Positions 22,587 to 30,265 of a stretch of 35,198 nucleotides of DNA are shown in pieces; position 1 is the stretch's first letter, and each line of letters opens with the position of its first letter. Under the pieces are notes generated by a model that saw only the letters and a program-made list of their open reading frames with translations, did no database searches and was not told the DNA's origin. The stretch spans positions 1-35,198 of the IMG/VR virus record IMGVR_UViG_3300042401_000051, one strand, 5' to 3'. The position numbers and the translations under genes were made by a program. Origin of the DNA: a virus.

Positions 22587-25078
22587 TGGATAATTTCAGC
22601 CAATTCTTAATGGGTGGGCAAGCAAAACCTAACCCACAAGCTAATCCTGTTGGCGGTGTCAATCAATTTAATGTTGGCAATTTAAGACCAGTTGGATCAT
22701 CTACAGGCTTTCAACAACCTTCTAGCTATGAAGAAGGTATTAAAGCTATGGATGACAATCTAAAAATATATGGAACAAAACATAACATTAACACTCTAAG
22801 AGGAGTTATTAGCCGTTATGCTCCTCCTCAAGATAAAAACGATACTGAAGGCTATATTAACTTTGTAGCTCAAAGAACTGGTTTAAAACCTGACCAAGAA
22901 ATAGACCTTTCTAATCCTGCTGTTCGTCATGTGATTAGTGGCCCTATGATTCTTATGGAAAAGGGTGGAAAAAATATATTTGGCGCTAAGTCAGCAGTTG
23001 CTCAAACGACTGCTCAACCAACTGTTACAGAAGCAACAGATGATTTTAGTAGCTTTCTGATGGGTGGCAAAGCAGAGCCAACTAAAGAAGAACCAAAAAA
23101 AGCAACACCTAAAATACCTCGTTTAGAAGAACGCAAAAATTTACTTAAAGGTTTAGCTTCTGTTGCAGATATAGCTTTAGAAGCTGTTCCTTCTGCTGCT
23201 GGTCAAGTTGTATATGCTGGTGGTAGAGCTTTAGGTCAAACTCCTGAAGAAGCTACAAAAACAGCTCAAAAAGTATCAGGAGGAGTTCCTACATTTGGCA
23301 AAACCTTTGGTATTACTAAAGATCCTGCGTATAAGCAAGAAGCTACTCGCAAAATTATGGGTCAAATTGGTGAATACATTGGCGAAAGTGCTGATGTAAT
23401 TGCTCAAAAAACAGGCATACCAAAGCAAGATGTGGAGAATATGCTTGGAACACTAGGAGTAGCTGTTGGAGCTAAATTGCCTAGTCCAAAAACTACTGCA
23501 TTAAAATTACAGGAACAGTTTGATAATCGTTTTCCAAAAACTGCACAAGTTTCTGCTGTTGCTCCAGTTTCACCTACATTAACAGGAGTTGGAGCTGCTA
23601 AAGTTGAAATTAACCCCTATGCAGGAAAGATTACTGGTGAAGAATCAGCTAGGGGTCAATATCCTGTAGTTAAGTTATCTAAAATAAAACAAGATGTTCC
23701 TGCTACAGAACAGCAACTTAGATCACAAATTGCTAATGAAGTTTTAGGTGATACAGGTCAAGTTCGTAGCGGTGTTATTACTGGTAACGAAAACACTTTA
23801 AGACAGGAATATACAGAAGCTAGATCAGCTAATCCAACTCCAAGAAGTGAAATGTTAAAAAGACAAATTGCTGATGAGCAAAATGCTTTGACTCGTTTTG
23901 CGGAAAAGCGTATTGAGGCATCAGGAGCTAGTAGAAATCTTCCATCAGATTATGAGCGTGGTCAGCTTATGAATGATGCTATTGCTGGAGATGATGGTTT
24001 AACAGGATTTTTAAAAGATCAAAAACAATCTCTTTATGATGAAGCTCGTAATAAAGTAGGTGATAACCCTATACAAACCAATGCAGTAAATAACTTATTG
24101 CAAAACAAACAGTTTAGAGCTGGTTTAGGTTTAAGAAACAATGAAGGTGTCGCTAAGAGTGCTGAGCAATTAATTGAATTAGCTAGAACTGTTGGTTTCG
24201 AAGATCGAGCAGGAAATATATTGCCACCTAACAGTATTGCTGCTTGGAAAGCAGTCAGAGAATCTTTAAATGGAGAATGGACTAGAGATAATGCTTCTGT
24301 CATTCGTAAGATTAATGATGCTATTGACCAAGATATAGCCAAAGCTGGTGGTCAAGACTTATACAAAAAAGCTGACAATCTTCATAAAGCTGAAAAGAAA
24401 ATATTTGAATCTAAAGGTATTAAAACTCTTTTTGGAGATGTAGATCCAAATGGTGTGCAAACTGCAACCAATTTTGAGGCTATTCCTAAAAAGCTAAATT
24501 CTATGCCTGTAGATCAATGGAAGCATATTTATGACACTTATGACGAAATTTCTAAAGGCAGAGTCAGAGGAACTGGATTTGATTTAGAAATTACTCCTGA
24601 GTTGGTGCAATATGCCGAAGCTGCCAAAGCTGAAATGCGAGGCGCTTTAGCTAGAGAAATATTTCAAGCTGGTGGCGGTAAAGCAGGAGTATGGAATCAA
24701 AACTCTGTAAACAATCTTCTCAATAATCCAATCAGATCCAAAAAGATTGAACACGCTTTTTCTCCTGATGAGCAAAGAGCTTTTCATACTTTAAATTATG
24801 CTGGACACATTATGCCTGGTGTTCATGCTTATGAAGGCGCTGCATTACAAGGACAAAGAGTTAGCAAGTTTGCTGAAAAACTTCCTATGATTGGCAGAGA
24901 AGCTGGAGCATTTACTGGAGTTCCACTTGGAGCAACTATAGGTGAAAAGGTAGGCGAAAAAGCAGCTTTGTTCACAATCGGCAAATCTGAAAAAAAACAA
25001 GCTAAACAGTTGCAAGAAGAAATGGCAAAAAATGCTCGAAAAGGCAAAACTAATCTTAAAGACATAGGCAAGGAATAA
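22586..25078 (+). CDS. Large ejection protein with a murein-hydrolase-like domain
   Basis: An 830-residue protein, third of the ejection cluster. Residues 26-130 (FNVGNLRPVGSSTGFQ, GIKAMDDNLKIYG, ISRYAPPQDKNDTEGYI, VAQRTGLKPDQEIDL) fit a structural lysozyme-like domain found in phage virion proteins that open peptidoglycan during DNA entry. Two copies of a DxFSxFLMGGxAxP peptide, at 2-15 and 152-165, bracket it. The remainder is helical, with a small hydrophobic stretch near 190-215 and a Lys-rich C-terminus. It is expected to be packed in the head and ejected. The hydrolase assignment is by pattern, not confirmed active residues. Confidence 0.75.
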   Translation: MDNFSQFLMGGQAKPNPQANPVGGVNQFNVGNLRPVGSSTGFQQPSSYEEGIKAMDDNLKIYGTKHNINTLRGVISRYAPPQDKNDTEGYINFVAQRTGLKPDQEIDLSNPAVRHVISGPMILMEKGGKNIFGAKSAVAQTTAQPTVTEATDDFSSFLMGGKAEPTKEEPKKATPKIPRLEERKNLLKGLASVADIALEAVPSAAGQVVYAGGRALGQTPEEATKTAQKVSGGVPTFGKTFGITKDPAYKQEATRKIMGQIGEYIGESADVIAQKTGIPKQDVENMLGTLGVAVGAKLPSPKTTALKLQEQFDNRFPKTAQVSAVAPVSPTLTGVGAAKVEINPYAGKITGEESARGQYPVVKLSKIKQDVPATEQQLRSQIANEVLGDTGQVRSGVITGNENTLRQEYTEARSANPTPRSEMLKRQIADEQNALTRFAEKRIEASGASRNLPSDYERGQLMNDAIAGDDGLTGFLKDQKQSLYDEARNKVGDNPIQTNAVNNLLQNKQFRAGLGLRNNEGVAKSAEQLIELARTVGFEDRAGNILPPNSIAAWKAVRESLNGEWTRDNASVIRKINDAIDQDIAKAGGQDLYKKADNLHKAEKKIFESKGIKTLFGDVDPNGVQTATNFEAIPKKLNSMPVDQWKHIYDTYDEISKGRVRGTGFDLEITPELVQYAEAAKAEMRGALAREIFQAGGGKAGVWNQNSVNNLLNNPIRSKKIEHAFSPDEQRAFHTLNYAGHIMPGVHAYEGAALQGQRVSKFAEKLPMIGREAGAFTGVPLGATIGEKVGEKAALFTIGKSEKKQAKQLQEEMAKNARKGKTNLKDIGKE

Positions 25079-25080
25079 TC

Positions 25081-25800
25081 ATGGCATCAGTTCTTTTATC
25101 CCCATACGGAGTAGGTCAGCAATTTTTTGATGACAATGGAGTTCCTTTAGCTGGTGGTTTAATCTACACCTATCAAGCAGGATCTTCTACCCCATTAGTA
25201 ACTTACACAACAAGTAGTGGAACTATAGCCAATGCTAATCCTATTGTTTTGGATGCTTCAGGAAGAACTCCACAGCAGATTTGGTTGCTTACTGGTTATT
25301 CATATAAGTTTATTCTTCAAAATGCTGATGGAGTATTAATTCAGACCTTGGACAATATTTATCCAATTTTACAAAATGCTCCAACTTCTGCTGTTGCTGT
25401 TCCAAGCGGTTGCATTTTATTATGGTCAGGAGCAACTGGTTCTATTCCTGCAACTTGGCTTTTGTGTGATGGAACAAATGGAACTCCTGATTTAAGAGAT
25501 CGTTTTATTGTTGGAGCTGGTAATACTTATGCTGTAAATGCTACAGGTGGATCAACAGATGCTGTAGTCGTAAGTCATACACATACAGCAACTGTTACAG
25601 ATCCAGGTCATGTTCATGTATATTCTAGTCCTAATATTGCTGGTTCAACTGTTGCTTCAGCCGGCCCTACTGGTGGCGGTAATCAAAATACTGCTTCAGC
25701 CGTAACTGGAATTAGCGTAACCAATGCTACTGCTGGTGTAAGCGGAACTAACGCTAATCTGCCTCCTTATTACGCTCTTGCTTACATTATGAAGTCTTAA
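25081..25800 (+). CDS. Tail-collar domain fibre protein
   Basis: A 239-residue protein. Residues 1-95 form a head-binding-like part with GQQFFDDNGVPLAGGLIYTY and ASGRTPQQIWL. Residues 105-145, with PSGCILLWSGATGSIPATWL and GTPDLRDRFIVGAG, match the phage tail-collar domain. HTHTA and HVHVY near 163-181 are the His-x-His metal-binding pairs known from trimeric T4-type fibre tips. It probably forms a short fibre or spike that contacts the host. It follows the ejection genes by two bases and precedes the lysis genes. Confidence 0.85.
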   Translation: MASVLLSPYGVGQQFFDDNGVPLAGGLIYTYQAGSSTPLVTYTTSSGTIANANPIVLDASGRTPQQIWLLTGYSYKFILQNADGVLIQTLDNIYPILQNAPTSAVAVPSGCILLWSGATGSIPATWLLCDGTNGTPDLRDRFIVGAGNTYAVNATGGSTDAVVVSHTHTATVTDPGHVHVYSSPNIAGSTVASAGPTGGGNQNTASAVTGISVTNATAGVSGTNANLPPYYALAYIMKS

Positions 25801-25801
25801 T

Positions 25802-26032
25802 ATGTCATTTGAGCTAGATCCAGTTAAATATGGTGTTCTTTGGAATACTGTAGAAAACAACGAAAAAAAATTAGAAGAAATGTCTAAGAAAATAGACAAA
25901 TTAGAAAGTTCAATCGAAGAATTAGTCCGACTTGTAAATCAATCAAGAGGCGCTTTGTGGATGGGATTGGGAATTTTATCGGTCATTAGCGGAGTAATTG
26001 GCTTTGTTGGGAGTTACTTTTCAGGAAAATGA
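25802..26032 (+). CDS. Small coiled-coil membrane protein (XhlA-like)
   Basis: A 76-residue protein. Residues 18-48 form a coiled coil (VENNEKKLEEMSKKIDKLES) and residues 52-72 one transmembrane helix (WMGLGILSVISGVIGFVGSY). This is the layout of XhlA-type lysis accessory proteins, which sit in the inner membrane next to holins. It is first of four genes that lead to the endolysin. Homology is not certain; the topology is clear. Confidence 0.68.
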   Translation: MSFELDPVKYGVLWNTVENNEKKLEEMSKKIDKLESSIEELVRLVNQSRGALWMGLGILSVISGVIGFVGSYFSGK

Positions 26033-26038
26033 AAATGT

Positions 26039-26485
26039 ATGTCAGACCAATTTGGATTTTTGGAAGGAGCAAAATCTCTTAGCTCCTCCCTTAACGCTAG
26101 TAGAGATGTAAGCAAAGAGCTTTCTAAAAGCATTTCTGACACTCAAAAAGAAGCTAGTGATGTAGCTCAACAACGCAATCTAGACAGGCGCAGAGAATTA
26201 AAAGAAAACGAAGTTCGTAAAGAATTGTTTCTTAAAAAAGTTTTAATTCAATGGGAACATGAAGAACAGGTAAGACGAGAAGAAGCAAAGTTAAGAGCAG
26301 ATTTTTTAAGAAAGTATGGCAAAAGATGGGCAGAAGTTGAGGCATTAAAAGCCAAGTTAGAAAAGCAAGAAAAAGAGTTTCAAAAGGAATTTAACAAGGA
26401 TTTACGCAAAGCCCAAGTTGCTCAGTTTTGGTGTTTTGTAGTGGCAGGATATATAGCTTATTACTTAGTATGGGGGATTAAATAA
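26039..26485 (+). CDS. Coiled-coil protein with C-terminal membrane anchor
   Basis: A 148-residue, strongly charged helical protein (residues 30-125, for example RRREEAKLRADFLRKYGKRW-type segments) with a C-terminal transmembrane helix, FWCFVVAGYIAYYLVWGI, at 130-147. It has no signal peptide or lipobox. It lies between an XhlA-like protein and the holin, so a lysis or membrane-fusion part, such as an inner-membrane spanin with unusual topology, is possible but unproven. It begins six bases after the previous stop codon; its stop shares one base with the holin start. Confidence 0.65.
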   Translation: MSDQFGFLEGAKSLSSSLNASRDVSKELSKSISDTQKEASDVAQQRNLDRRRELKENEVRKELFLKKVLIQWEHEEQVRREEAKLRADFLRKYGKRWAEVEALKAKLEKQEKEFQKEFNKDLRKAQVAQFWCFVVAGYIAYYLVWGIK

Positions 26486-26988
26486 TGGAAACATTACTAG
26501 GATTACTTAAAGGAGTTGCTCCTGTTTTGGCTACAGCAGTTGCAGGGCCAGCAGGAGGAGCTGCCGTAGGTTGGATAGCTTCTAAGTTAGGCATTGATGA
26601 TGCAACTGTTGAAGGAGTAACTCAAGCTCTTACTGGTAATCCTGAGATGACCTTAAAACTTAAAGAATTAGATTTGGAATATGCCAAGCTAGAAATCCAA
26701 GACCGAGATTCTGCAAGACAAGCCTATGCTCAAGTAGCGACTAGCGAAAACGCTACAAAACTAGAAAAAATGGTTGTTCCTGTATTAGCTTTGGGAGTTG
26801 TAGGTTTAGCCTTTGCTTTAATTGCTGTTTTGATGTTTGTAGATACTCCAAACGATCAACAACAATTGGTCATCTTTGCATTAGGATTTATCACTAGCGC
26901 TGCTGGTCAAGTCTTGTCTTTTTATTTTGGTTCAAGTCAAGGTTCTAAATCCAAAACAGAGGAAATGAAGGGAATGTTGAAAAAATGA
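26485..26988 (+). CDS. Holin, three-helix type
   Basis: A 167-residue protein. An Ala/Gly-rich hydrophobic helix lies at 9-33 (VAPVLATAVAGPAGGAAVGW). A charged amphipathic middle (KLKELDLEYAKLEIQDRDSA) follows, then two transmembrane helices at about 93-117 and 124-148 (VVPVLALGVVGLAFALIAVL and LVIFALGFITSAAGQVLSF). The end is basic. This is the pattern of GTA/phage 3-TM holins. It would make inner-membrane holes that free the endolysin encoded next, whose ATG overlaps its stop codon (ATGA). Confidence 0.8.
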   Translation: METLLGLLKGVAPVLATAVAGPAGGAAVGWIASKLGIDDATVEGVTQALTGNPEMTLKLKELDLEYAKLEIQDRDSARQAYAQVATSENATKLEKMVVPVLALGVVGLAFALIAVLMFVDTPNDQQQLVIFALGFITSAAGQVLSFYFGSSQGSKSKTEEMKGMLKK

Positions 26989-27581
26989 TTGAAGCTCAAC
27001 TTTTATCTTTAGGTATTGAAGGAAAATGGCTTGAGCCTTTATTAAAAACCTTTGAAAAATACGAAATCAACACTCCTACAAGACAAGCTGCTTTTATTGG
27101 TCAATGTGGGCATGAGTCAGCTAACTTTAAAACTTTAGAAGAAAACCTTAATTATTCGGCTAAAGGTCTTATGGGAACATGGCCAAGCCGATTTCCAAGC
27201 CTAGAAATAGCGACTCAGTTTGAGCGCAATCCTGAAAAAATAGCCAATAAAGTTTATGGTGGCAGAGCTGATCTAGGCAATACCGAGGATGGGGATGGTT
27301 GGAAGTTTCATGGAAGGGGTCTAATTCAGCTTACAGGAAGGTCAAACTATACAGTCTGTGGGTTAGCCTTAGATAAACCATTTGCGGAGCATCCTGAGCT
27401 TGTTTTAGAGCCTGAGAACGCTAGTCTTACGGCTGGTTGGTTTTGGAACAAAAGGGGTTTAAATGCCCTAGCCGATTCTGAGGATTGGACTACCATCACC
27501 AAAAGAATAAATGGTGGAATTATTGGTTTAGAGGATAGAATCAACAAGATCCATAAAGCTATGGATATTTTAGGAGCTTAA
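26985..27581 (+). CDS. Endolysin, GH19 chitinase-like
   Basis: A 198-residue lysozyme-like enzyme that should cut the glycan chains of peptidoglycan. AAFIGQCGHESANFKTLEEN at 35-54 holds the likely catalytic Glu (E44 in HES). NKVYGGRADLGN and DGWKFHGRGLIQLTGRSNY at 105-122 form the substrate-binding signature of family 19. It ends LEDRINKIHKAMDIL. No signal peptide is present, so export depends on the holin upstream. Size is normal for phage GH19 endolysins. A tiny basic gene follows after two bases. Confidence 0.93.
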   Translation: MIEAQLLSLGIEGKWLEPLLKTFEKYEINTPTRQAAFIGQCGHESANFKTLEENLNYSAKGLMGTWPSRFPSLEIATQFERNPEKIANKVYGGRADLGNTEDGDGWKFHGRGLIQLTGRSNYTVCGLALDKPFAEHPELVLEPENASLTAGWFWNKRGLNALADSEDWTTITKRINGGIIGLEDRINKIHKAMDILGA

Positions 27582-27583
27582 AA

Positions 27584-27724
27584 ATGATTAAAGAAACCAA
27601 AAAGCATGAAAAGCGTGAAGAAGCGCAAATGATTAAATTGCGTAACGCTGTTTATGAATTTGGCAAAGAACTAAAGAAGCATGAGAAAGAGCCTATGGAT
27701 AAGGCTCATCCCATGAAAAAATAA
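27584..27724 (+). CDS. Tiny charged protein at the end of the late operon (46 aa)
   Basis: An open frame of 46 codons directly follows the endolysin stop. The product is Lys/Glu/His-rich (MIKETKKHEKREEAQMIKL, ending DKAHPMKK) and probably one helix. No ribosome site of note; translation is probably coupled to the endolysin. Its TAA ends one base before the last base of the opposing gene's stop codon, so the two operons meet with no space between them. Function unknown. Confidence 0.55.
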   Translation: MIKETKKHEKREEAQMIKLRNAVYEFGKELKKHEKEPMDKAHPMKK

Positions 27725-27916
27725 TTAGCTGTTACGGATTATTTGTCTTACTTCTTCTAAAGTCTTAATTCGGCTAGTTTGCCAAGCTAAAGTCCATATT
27801 TGCATTGCTGCATCATTTGGATTAAAGCAAGTTGGAAAGGTGTCAAAAAAAGCCTTTTCACAGTCGTTTTCAGGTATCGGAATTTTTCCTGCAAATGGAA
27901 CATCTTCATAGTTCAT
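27725..27916 (-). CDS. Small hypothetical protein, last gene of leftward operon
   Basis: A 63-residue protein (MNYEDVPFAGKIPIPENDCE, then IWTLAWQTSRIKTLEEVRQI). It has a Pro/Asp-rich N-terminus and two helices. Its ATG overlaps the preceding TGA by ATGA, so it is coupled to the gene at 27913-28113. No known domain. It is the terminal gene of the leftward early region and abuts the convergent late operon. Confidence 0.65.
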   Translation of the reverse strand: MNYEDVPFAGKIPIPENDCEKAFFDTFPTCFNPNDAAMQIWTLAWQTSRIKTLEEVRQIIRNS

Positions 27917-28113
27917 TTGATCCTCGCTACTTTGGCTTTTCTTAAAACTTGCTCGTATTGTTTTTTGGCTTCATCATCCAATTTACGCAACGGAAGGTTC
28001 TGCCAGTAAGCCCATTTATCTTTGTATTCCTGAAGCTCAGATGGAGGAGTCCAACCATTTAACCTCCATCTAATCGTAATATCTGTTCCACTTGTAGTCC
28101 AAATATGCTCCAT
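27913..28113 (-). CDS. Small hypothetical protein
   Basis: A 66-residue protein rich in Trp and Lys (MEHIWTTSGTDITIRWRLNG, then YKDKWAYWQNLPLRKL). A beta-hairpin followed by a basic helix seems likely. A TAAGGAGAATTT ribosome site precedes the ATG. It lies between the lipoprotein gene and the last leftward gene. Similar small Trp-rich proteins occur near phage recombination genes, but I cannot name a family. Confidence 0.65.
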   Translation of the reverse strand: MEHIWTTSGTDITIRWRLNGWTPPSELQEYKDKWAYWQNLPLRKLDDEAKKQYEQVLRKAKVARIK

Positions 28114-28122
28114 AAATTCTCC

Positions 28123-28389
28123 TTAATAGTATCTATGTTTAGGCATACAAGTTACTTCAACAGGAATATCAGTAGTAAAGCCGTTAATAGAACGCTTGGT
28201 TGTTATTACTACAGCTCTTAAACCAGCTCCTTCACATTCCGTAACACCATTAATAACTTCATTCCTAGTCAATGCAGCAACTTGTTTATCCAATATTAAC
28301 TGTTGCGCTGGAGCTTGGCTATAGACTGTTGGATTACTGGAACAAGCAACCAAAATCCCACAAATCAACACTAACAATATCTTTTTCAT
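28123..28389 (-). CDS. Phage lipoprotein
   Basis: An 88-residue protein from the ATG at 28389; a GTG just upstream is in frame, but AGGAGGA spacing favours the ATG or the GTG equally. The N-terminus is a lipoprotein signal: basic MKK, a hydrophobic core, and the lipobox LVAC with lipidated C16, followed by SSNP, which suggests the outer membrane. The mature part has two cysteines (ECEGAGLRAVVI and VEVTCMPK). An early-expressed envelope lipoprotein could block superinfection or be an outer spanin; its early-operon position favours the former. Function is inference. Confidence 0.75.
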   Translation of the reverse strand: MKKILLVLICGILVACSSNPTVYSQAPAQQLILDKQVAALTRNEVINGVTECEGAGLRAVVITTKRSINGFTTDIPVEVTCMPKHRYY

Positions 28390-28398
28390 CACTCCTCC

Positions 28399-28644
28399 TT
28401 AGAATGGAACATCATCCTCAATTTTGTTAAAAGAACTGCTTGGTTTTTCTTTATCTTCAGGAACATTTAGGTAAGCAAGAATAGATCCTTCTTTCATAGC
28501 AAAGATTGGAATTGATTCCAATTTGAGCATTAATCCATGCTTGGTTTCCATTACAACTCCAATAGATTGATAGCGCTTTTTCATAGTGCCATCATCACCT
28601 TTAAATTCCGATACTGCTGCCTTTACAAAGTATTTAATTCCCAT
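28399..28644 (-). CDS. SSB-like single-stranded DNA-binding protein
   Basis: An 81-residue protein. The body (MGIKYFVKAAVSEFKGDDG, IGVVMETKHGLMLKLESIPI) is a short beta-barrel-like sequence. The end is a flexible stretch followed by IEDDVPF, which is the acidic tail motif (D-D-[IV]-P-F) through which SSB proteins recruit partners. It lies directly after the exonuclease and annealing genes in transcription order, where small SSBs are often found. It would protect single strands and bring in recombination enzymes. The OB-fold is inferred. Confidence 0.7.
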   Translation of the reverse strand: MGIKYFVKAAVSEFKGDDGTMKKRYQSIGVVMETKHGLMLKLESIPIFAMKEGSILAYLNVPEDKEKPSSSFNKIEDDVPF

Positions 28645-29284
28645 TTCGTTTCTCCATAAGATTCACTTCTGCTTCTACTTCAATTAAAAACTGTTTAATT
28701 TCTTTTTCCATTTCTGCAATAAAATCATCATCTCGATTGATCCTAATAATGAGCAGTTGGCTTCTTTCAGGCATACGAGGATCAAAGCTCACAAAGTCAC
28801 ACCATTTAGCTCCTGTAACTGACATCTGAGCTTGCATCTGAATAATGTATTTTTGAGGTGGTTCGTTGGCTTTTATGTAGCTCCAATGTGTAGCTGATGA
28901 TGGACATTTTATTTCGATCAAGGCATCAGCTCCAACAAGACCATCAGGAGAACATCCAAAATTAACAATAGTAGGATGATCTACAAAAGCAATTTGATCT
29001 ACAAAATTGCTTGTAGCAACCTCGTATGCAACTCTCGCAGATCCCTCATTTTGAACCCCCCATTCCATAGCTGAATTGGTATAAGATTCTTCTATGGTCT
29101 TTGTAACTCGTTGCAAGGCAAGCTCAATCAGATAGTTCACTCGACTAGCTGAAGCACCTGATTTTGTCTTTGACAATATGTCAGCAACTCTAGAGGCGGT
29201 AACTTTGCCTAAGCGGAGCTGATGCCATTCCTCAGTTCCTTGTTGAATTGCTGCAATACGATCTTCAGTCGTAAATGTAGTCAT
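28634..29284 (-). CDS. YqaJ-type viral recombinase / lambda-exonuclease-like nuclease
   Basis: A 216-residue protein from the ATG at 29284, which has GGAGAAG just upstream; the longer frame to 29335 lacks a site. QQGTEEWHQLRLGKVTASRV at 14-33 is the YqaJ family start. NFGCSPDGLVG holds catalytic D114, and ALIEIKCPS holds E124 and K126, the PD-(D/E)XK set; QAQMSVTGAKWCDFV follows as in lambda exonuclease relatives. It should resect double-strand ends 5' to 3' so that the Sak-like protein can anneal the strands. It overlaps the SSB-like gene by 11 bases. Confidence 0.9.
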   Translation of the reverse strand: MTTFTTEDRIAAIQQGTEEWHQLRLGKVTASRVADILSKTKSGASASRVNYLIELALQRVTKTIEESYTNSAMEWGVQNEGSARVAYEVATSNFVDQIAFVDHPTIVNFGCSPDGLVGADALIEIKCPSSATHWSYIKANEPPQKYIIQMQAQMSVTGAKWCDFVSFDPRMPERSQLLIIRINRDDDFIAEMEKEIKQFLIEVEAEVNLMEKRNGN

Positions 29285-29376
29285 CACTTCTCCAAATAAA
29301 TATAAAAAAGAACAAACAAAATAAAGATCCAACAAGCAAGACCAGTAAGAGCTAGGAATGTAATTAAAAATGTCAT
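29284..29376 (-). CDS. Tiny single-helix membrane protein (30 aa)
   Basis: A 30-codon frame: MTFLITFLALTGLACWIF, then a second hydrophobic run ending YIYLEK. Nearly the whole peptide would be one transmembrane helix. AGGAGG and AGGA sites precede the ATG. Its TGA overlaps the exonuclease ATG (TGATG), and its own ATG overlaps the stop codon of a 26-codon frame upstream. Such tiny membrane peptides are common in early phage operons. Function unknown. Confidence 0.6.
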   Translation of the reverse strand: MTFLITFLALTGLACWIFILFVLFYIYLEK

Positions 29377-29453
29377 TTTTTCCTAGCCTCCTTTTCTCTT
29401 GCTAAGATCGCATCAAAGATAGGTTTAAGCTCCCAATTCTGCTTTTTTGGCAT
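29373..29453 (-). CDS. Possible tiny charged protein (26 aa)
   Basis: A 26-codon frame, MPKKQNWELKPIFDAILARE then KEARKK, overlapping the 3' end of the Sak-like gene by 29 bases and the next tiny gene by ATGA. No clear ribosome site. Supported mainly by the way it bridges two genes with coupled overlaps. Confidence 0.4.
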   Translation of the reverse strand: MPKKQNWELKPIFDAILAREKEARKK

Positions 29454-29964
29454 CTTTGGCAATTGAAATGGTTGCGACTGCTGATTTGTCTTTTGCAAGG
29501 AACTTATAGGCTTGAGCATAGGTTTCTTTCAGTTGGTCAATAGTGGTGCAAATTTTGATGGAATCTACCCATTGCAAAGCTGATTCAGTCATATCAATTG
29601 ATTCTTCTTCAGGTAGATCCTCACCAGCGTAAATGTAAAGTCCAATCCCAAATAAACTGATACATTTTGTGAGGCAGCGCATCATTCCAGTATTAACATC
29701 CATTGCATTAGGGTTTGAAATAGCTGTATTTTTATTGTTGATAACTGGCATTTGACAAGTCATAGATTTACCAAAAGCAGTTACTGTGCAAAAAACCATT
29801 AAAGTTTCGTTAAAATAAACAGGCTCTCCAAAAGTCCAAGTTGCTGATGGATCATTTTGTAATAGTTGATCTACTGCCCAATTCCAAGAAAGGTATGTAA
29901 ATTTTCCTTTCTTGTCTGTATGTTCGTTTACATTAATTAATCGTAATTCGTTAAATGTTTTCAT
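29425..29964 (-). CDS. Sak-type single-strand annealing protein (DUF1071)
   Basis: A 179-residue protein from the ATG at 29964, which has AAAGGAAAAG upstream; the longer frame to 30012 begins inside the previous gene. KFTYLSWNWAVDQLL at 21-35 and the C-terminal block MRCLTKCISLFGIGLYIYAG at 95-114 followed by EDLPEE are hallmark segments of the Sak/DUF1071 annealing family. It would pair complementary single strands exposed by the YqaJ exonuclease, giving a Red-like recombination path independent of RecA. Together with the nuclease and the SSB-like gene it forms a complete module. Confidence 0.9.
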   Translation of the reverse strand: MKTFNELRLINVNEHTDKKGKFTYLSWNWAVDQLLQNDPSATWTFGEPVYFNETLMVFCTVTAFGKSMTCQMPVINNKNTAISNPNAMDVNTGMMRCLTKCISLFGIGLYIYAGEDLPEEESIDMTESALQWVDSIKICTTIDQLKETYAQAYKFLAKDKSAVATISIAKDAKKAELGA

Positions 29965-29974
29965 CACTTTTCCT

Positions 29975-30265
29975 TTAGTCGTTGATTTCGTTTTCTGCTG
30001 CATCTTTGGCAAAGCGCTCCATGTAATCCAAAGCCATCATCATTATTTTTCTGCCAATTAGTTCGTAATTTCCTGTATCAATCATGGCTTGGAGAGAATC
30101 TGCACCTGCTACATCTAATTCGCTTAATGCTTCTGCTATAGCTGAAGCTGTTCTGTAATCGTATTTAGCGCCTACTTTCATCAGCTCGTAGGTTCTATGT
30201 TCGATTTCGTCTGAGCGAGTGTCGTAATCTTCAGGCTCGTAGTAAGCATCATGTTTAGACATCAT
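29975..30265 (-). CDS. Small acidic helical protein
   Basis: A 96-residue protein. I chose the ATG at 30265, which shares one base with the TAA of the upstream tiny gene and is six bases after AGGAGG. The sequence begins MMSKHDAYYEPEDYDTRSDE and continues as helices (ASAIAEALSELDVAGADSL, MMMALDYMERFAKDAAENE). It is acidic and soluble. It lies just before the annealing gene. I do not recognise a family; a DNA-mimic or accessory part in recombination is conceivable from charge and place but unsupported. Confidence 0.7.
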   Translation of the reverse strand: MMSKHDAYYEPEDYDTRSDEIEHRTYELMKVGAKYDYRTASAIAEALSELDVAGADSLQAMIDTGNYELIGRKIMMMALDYMERFAKDAAENEIND

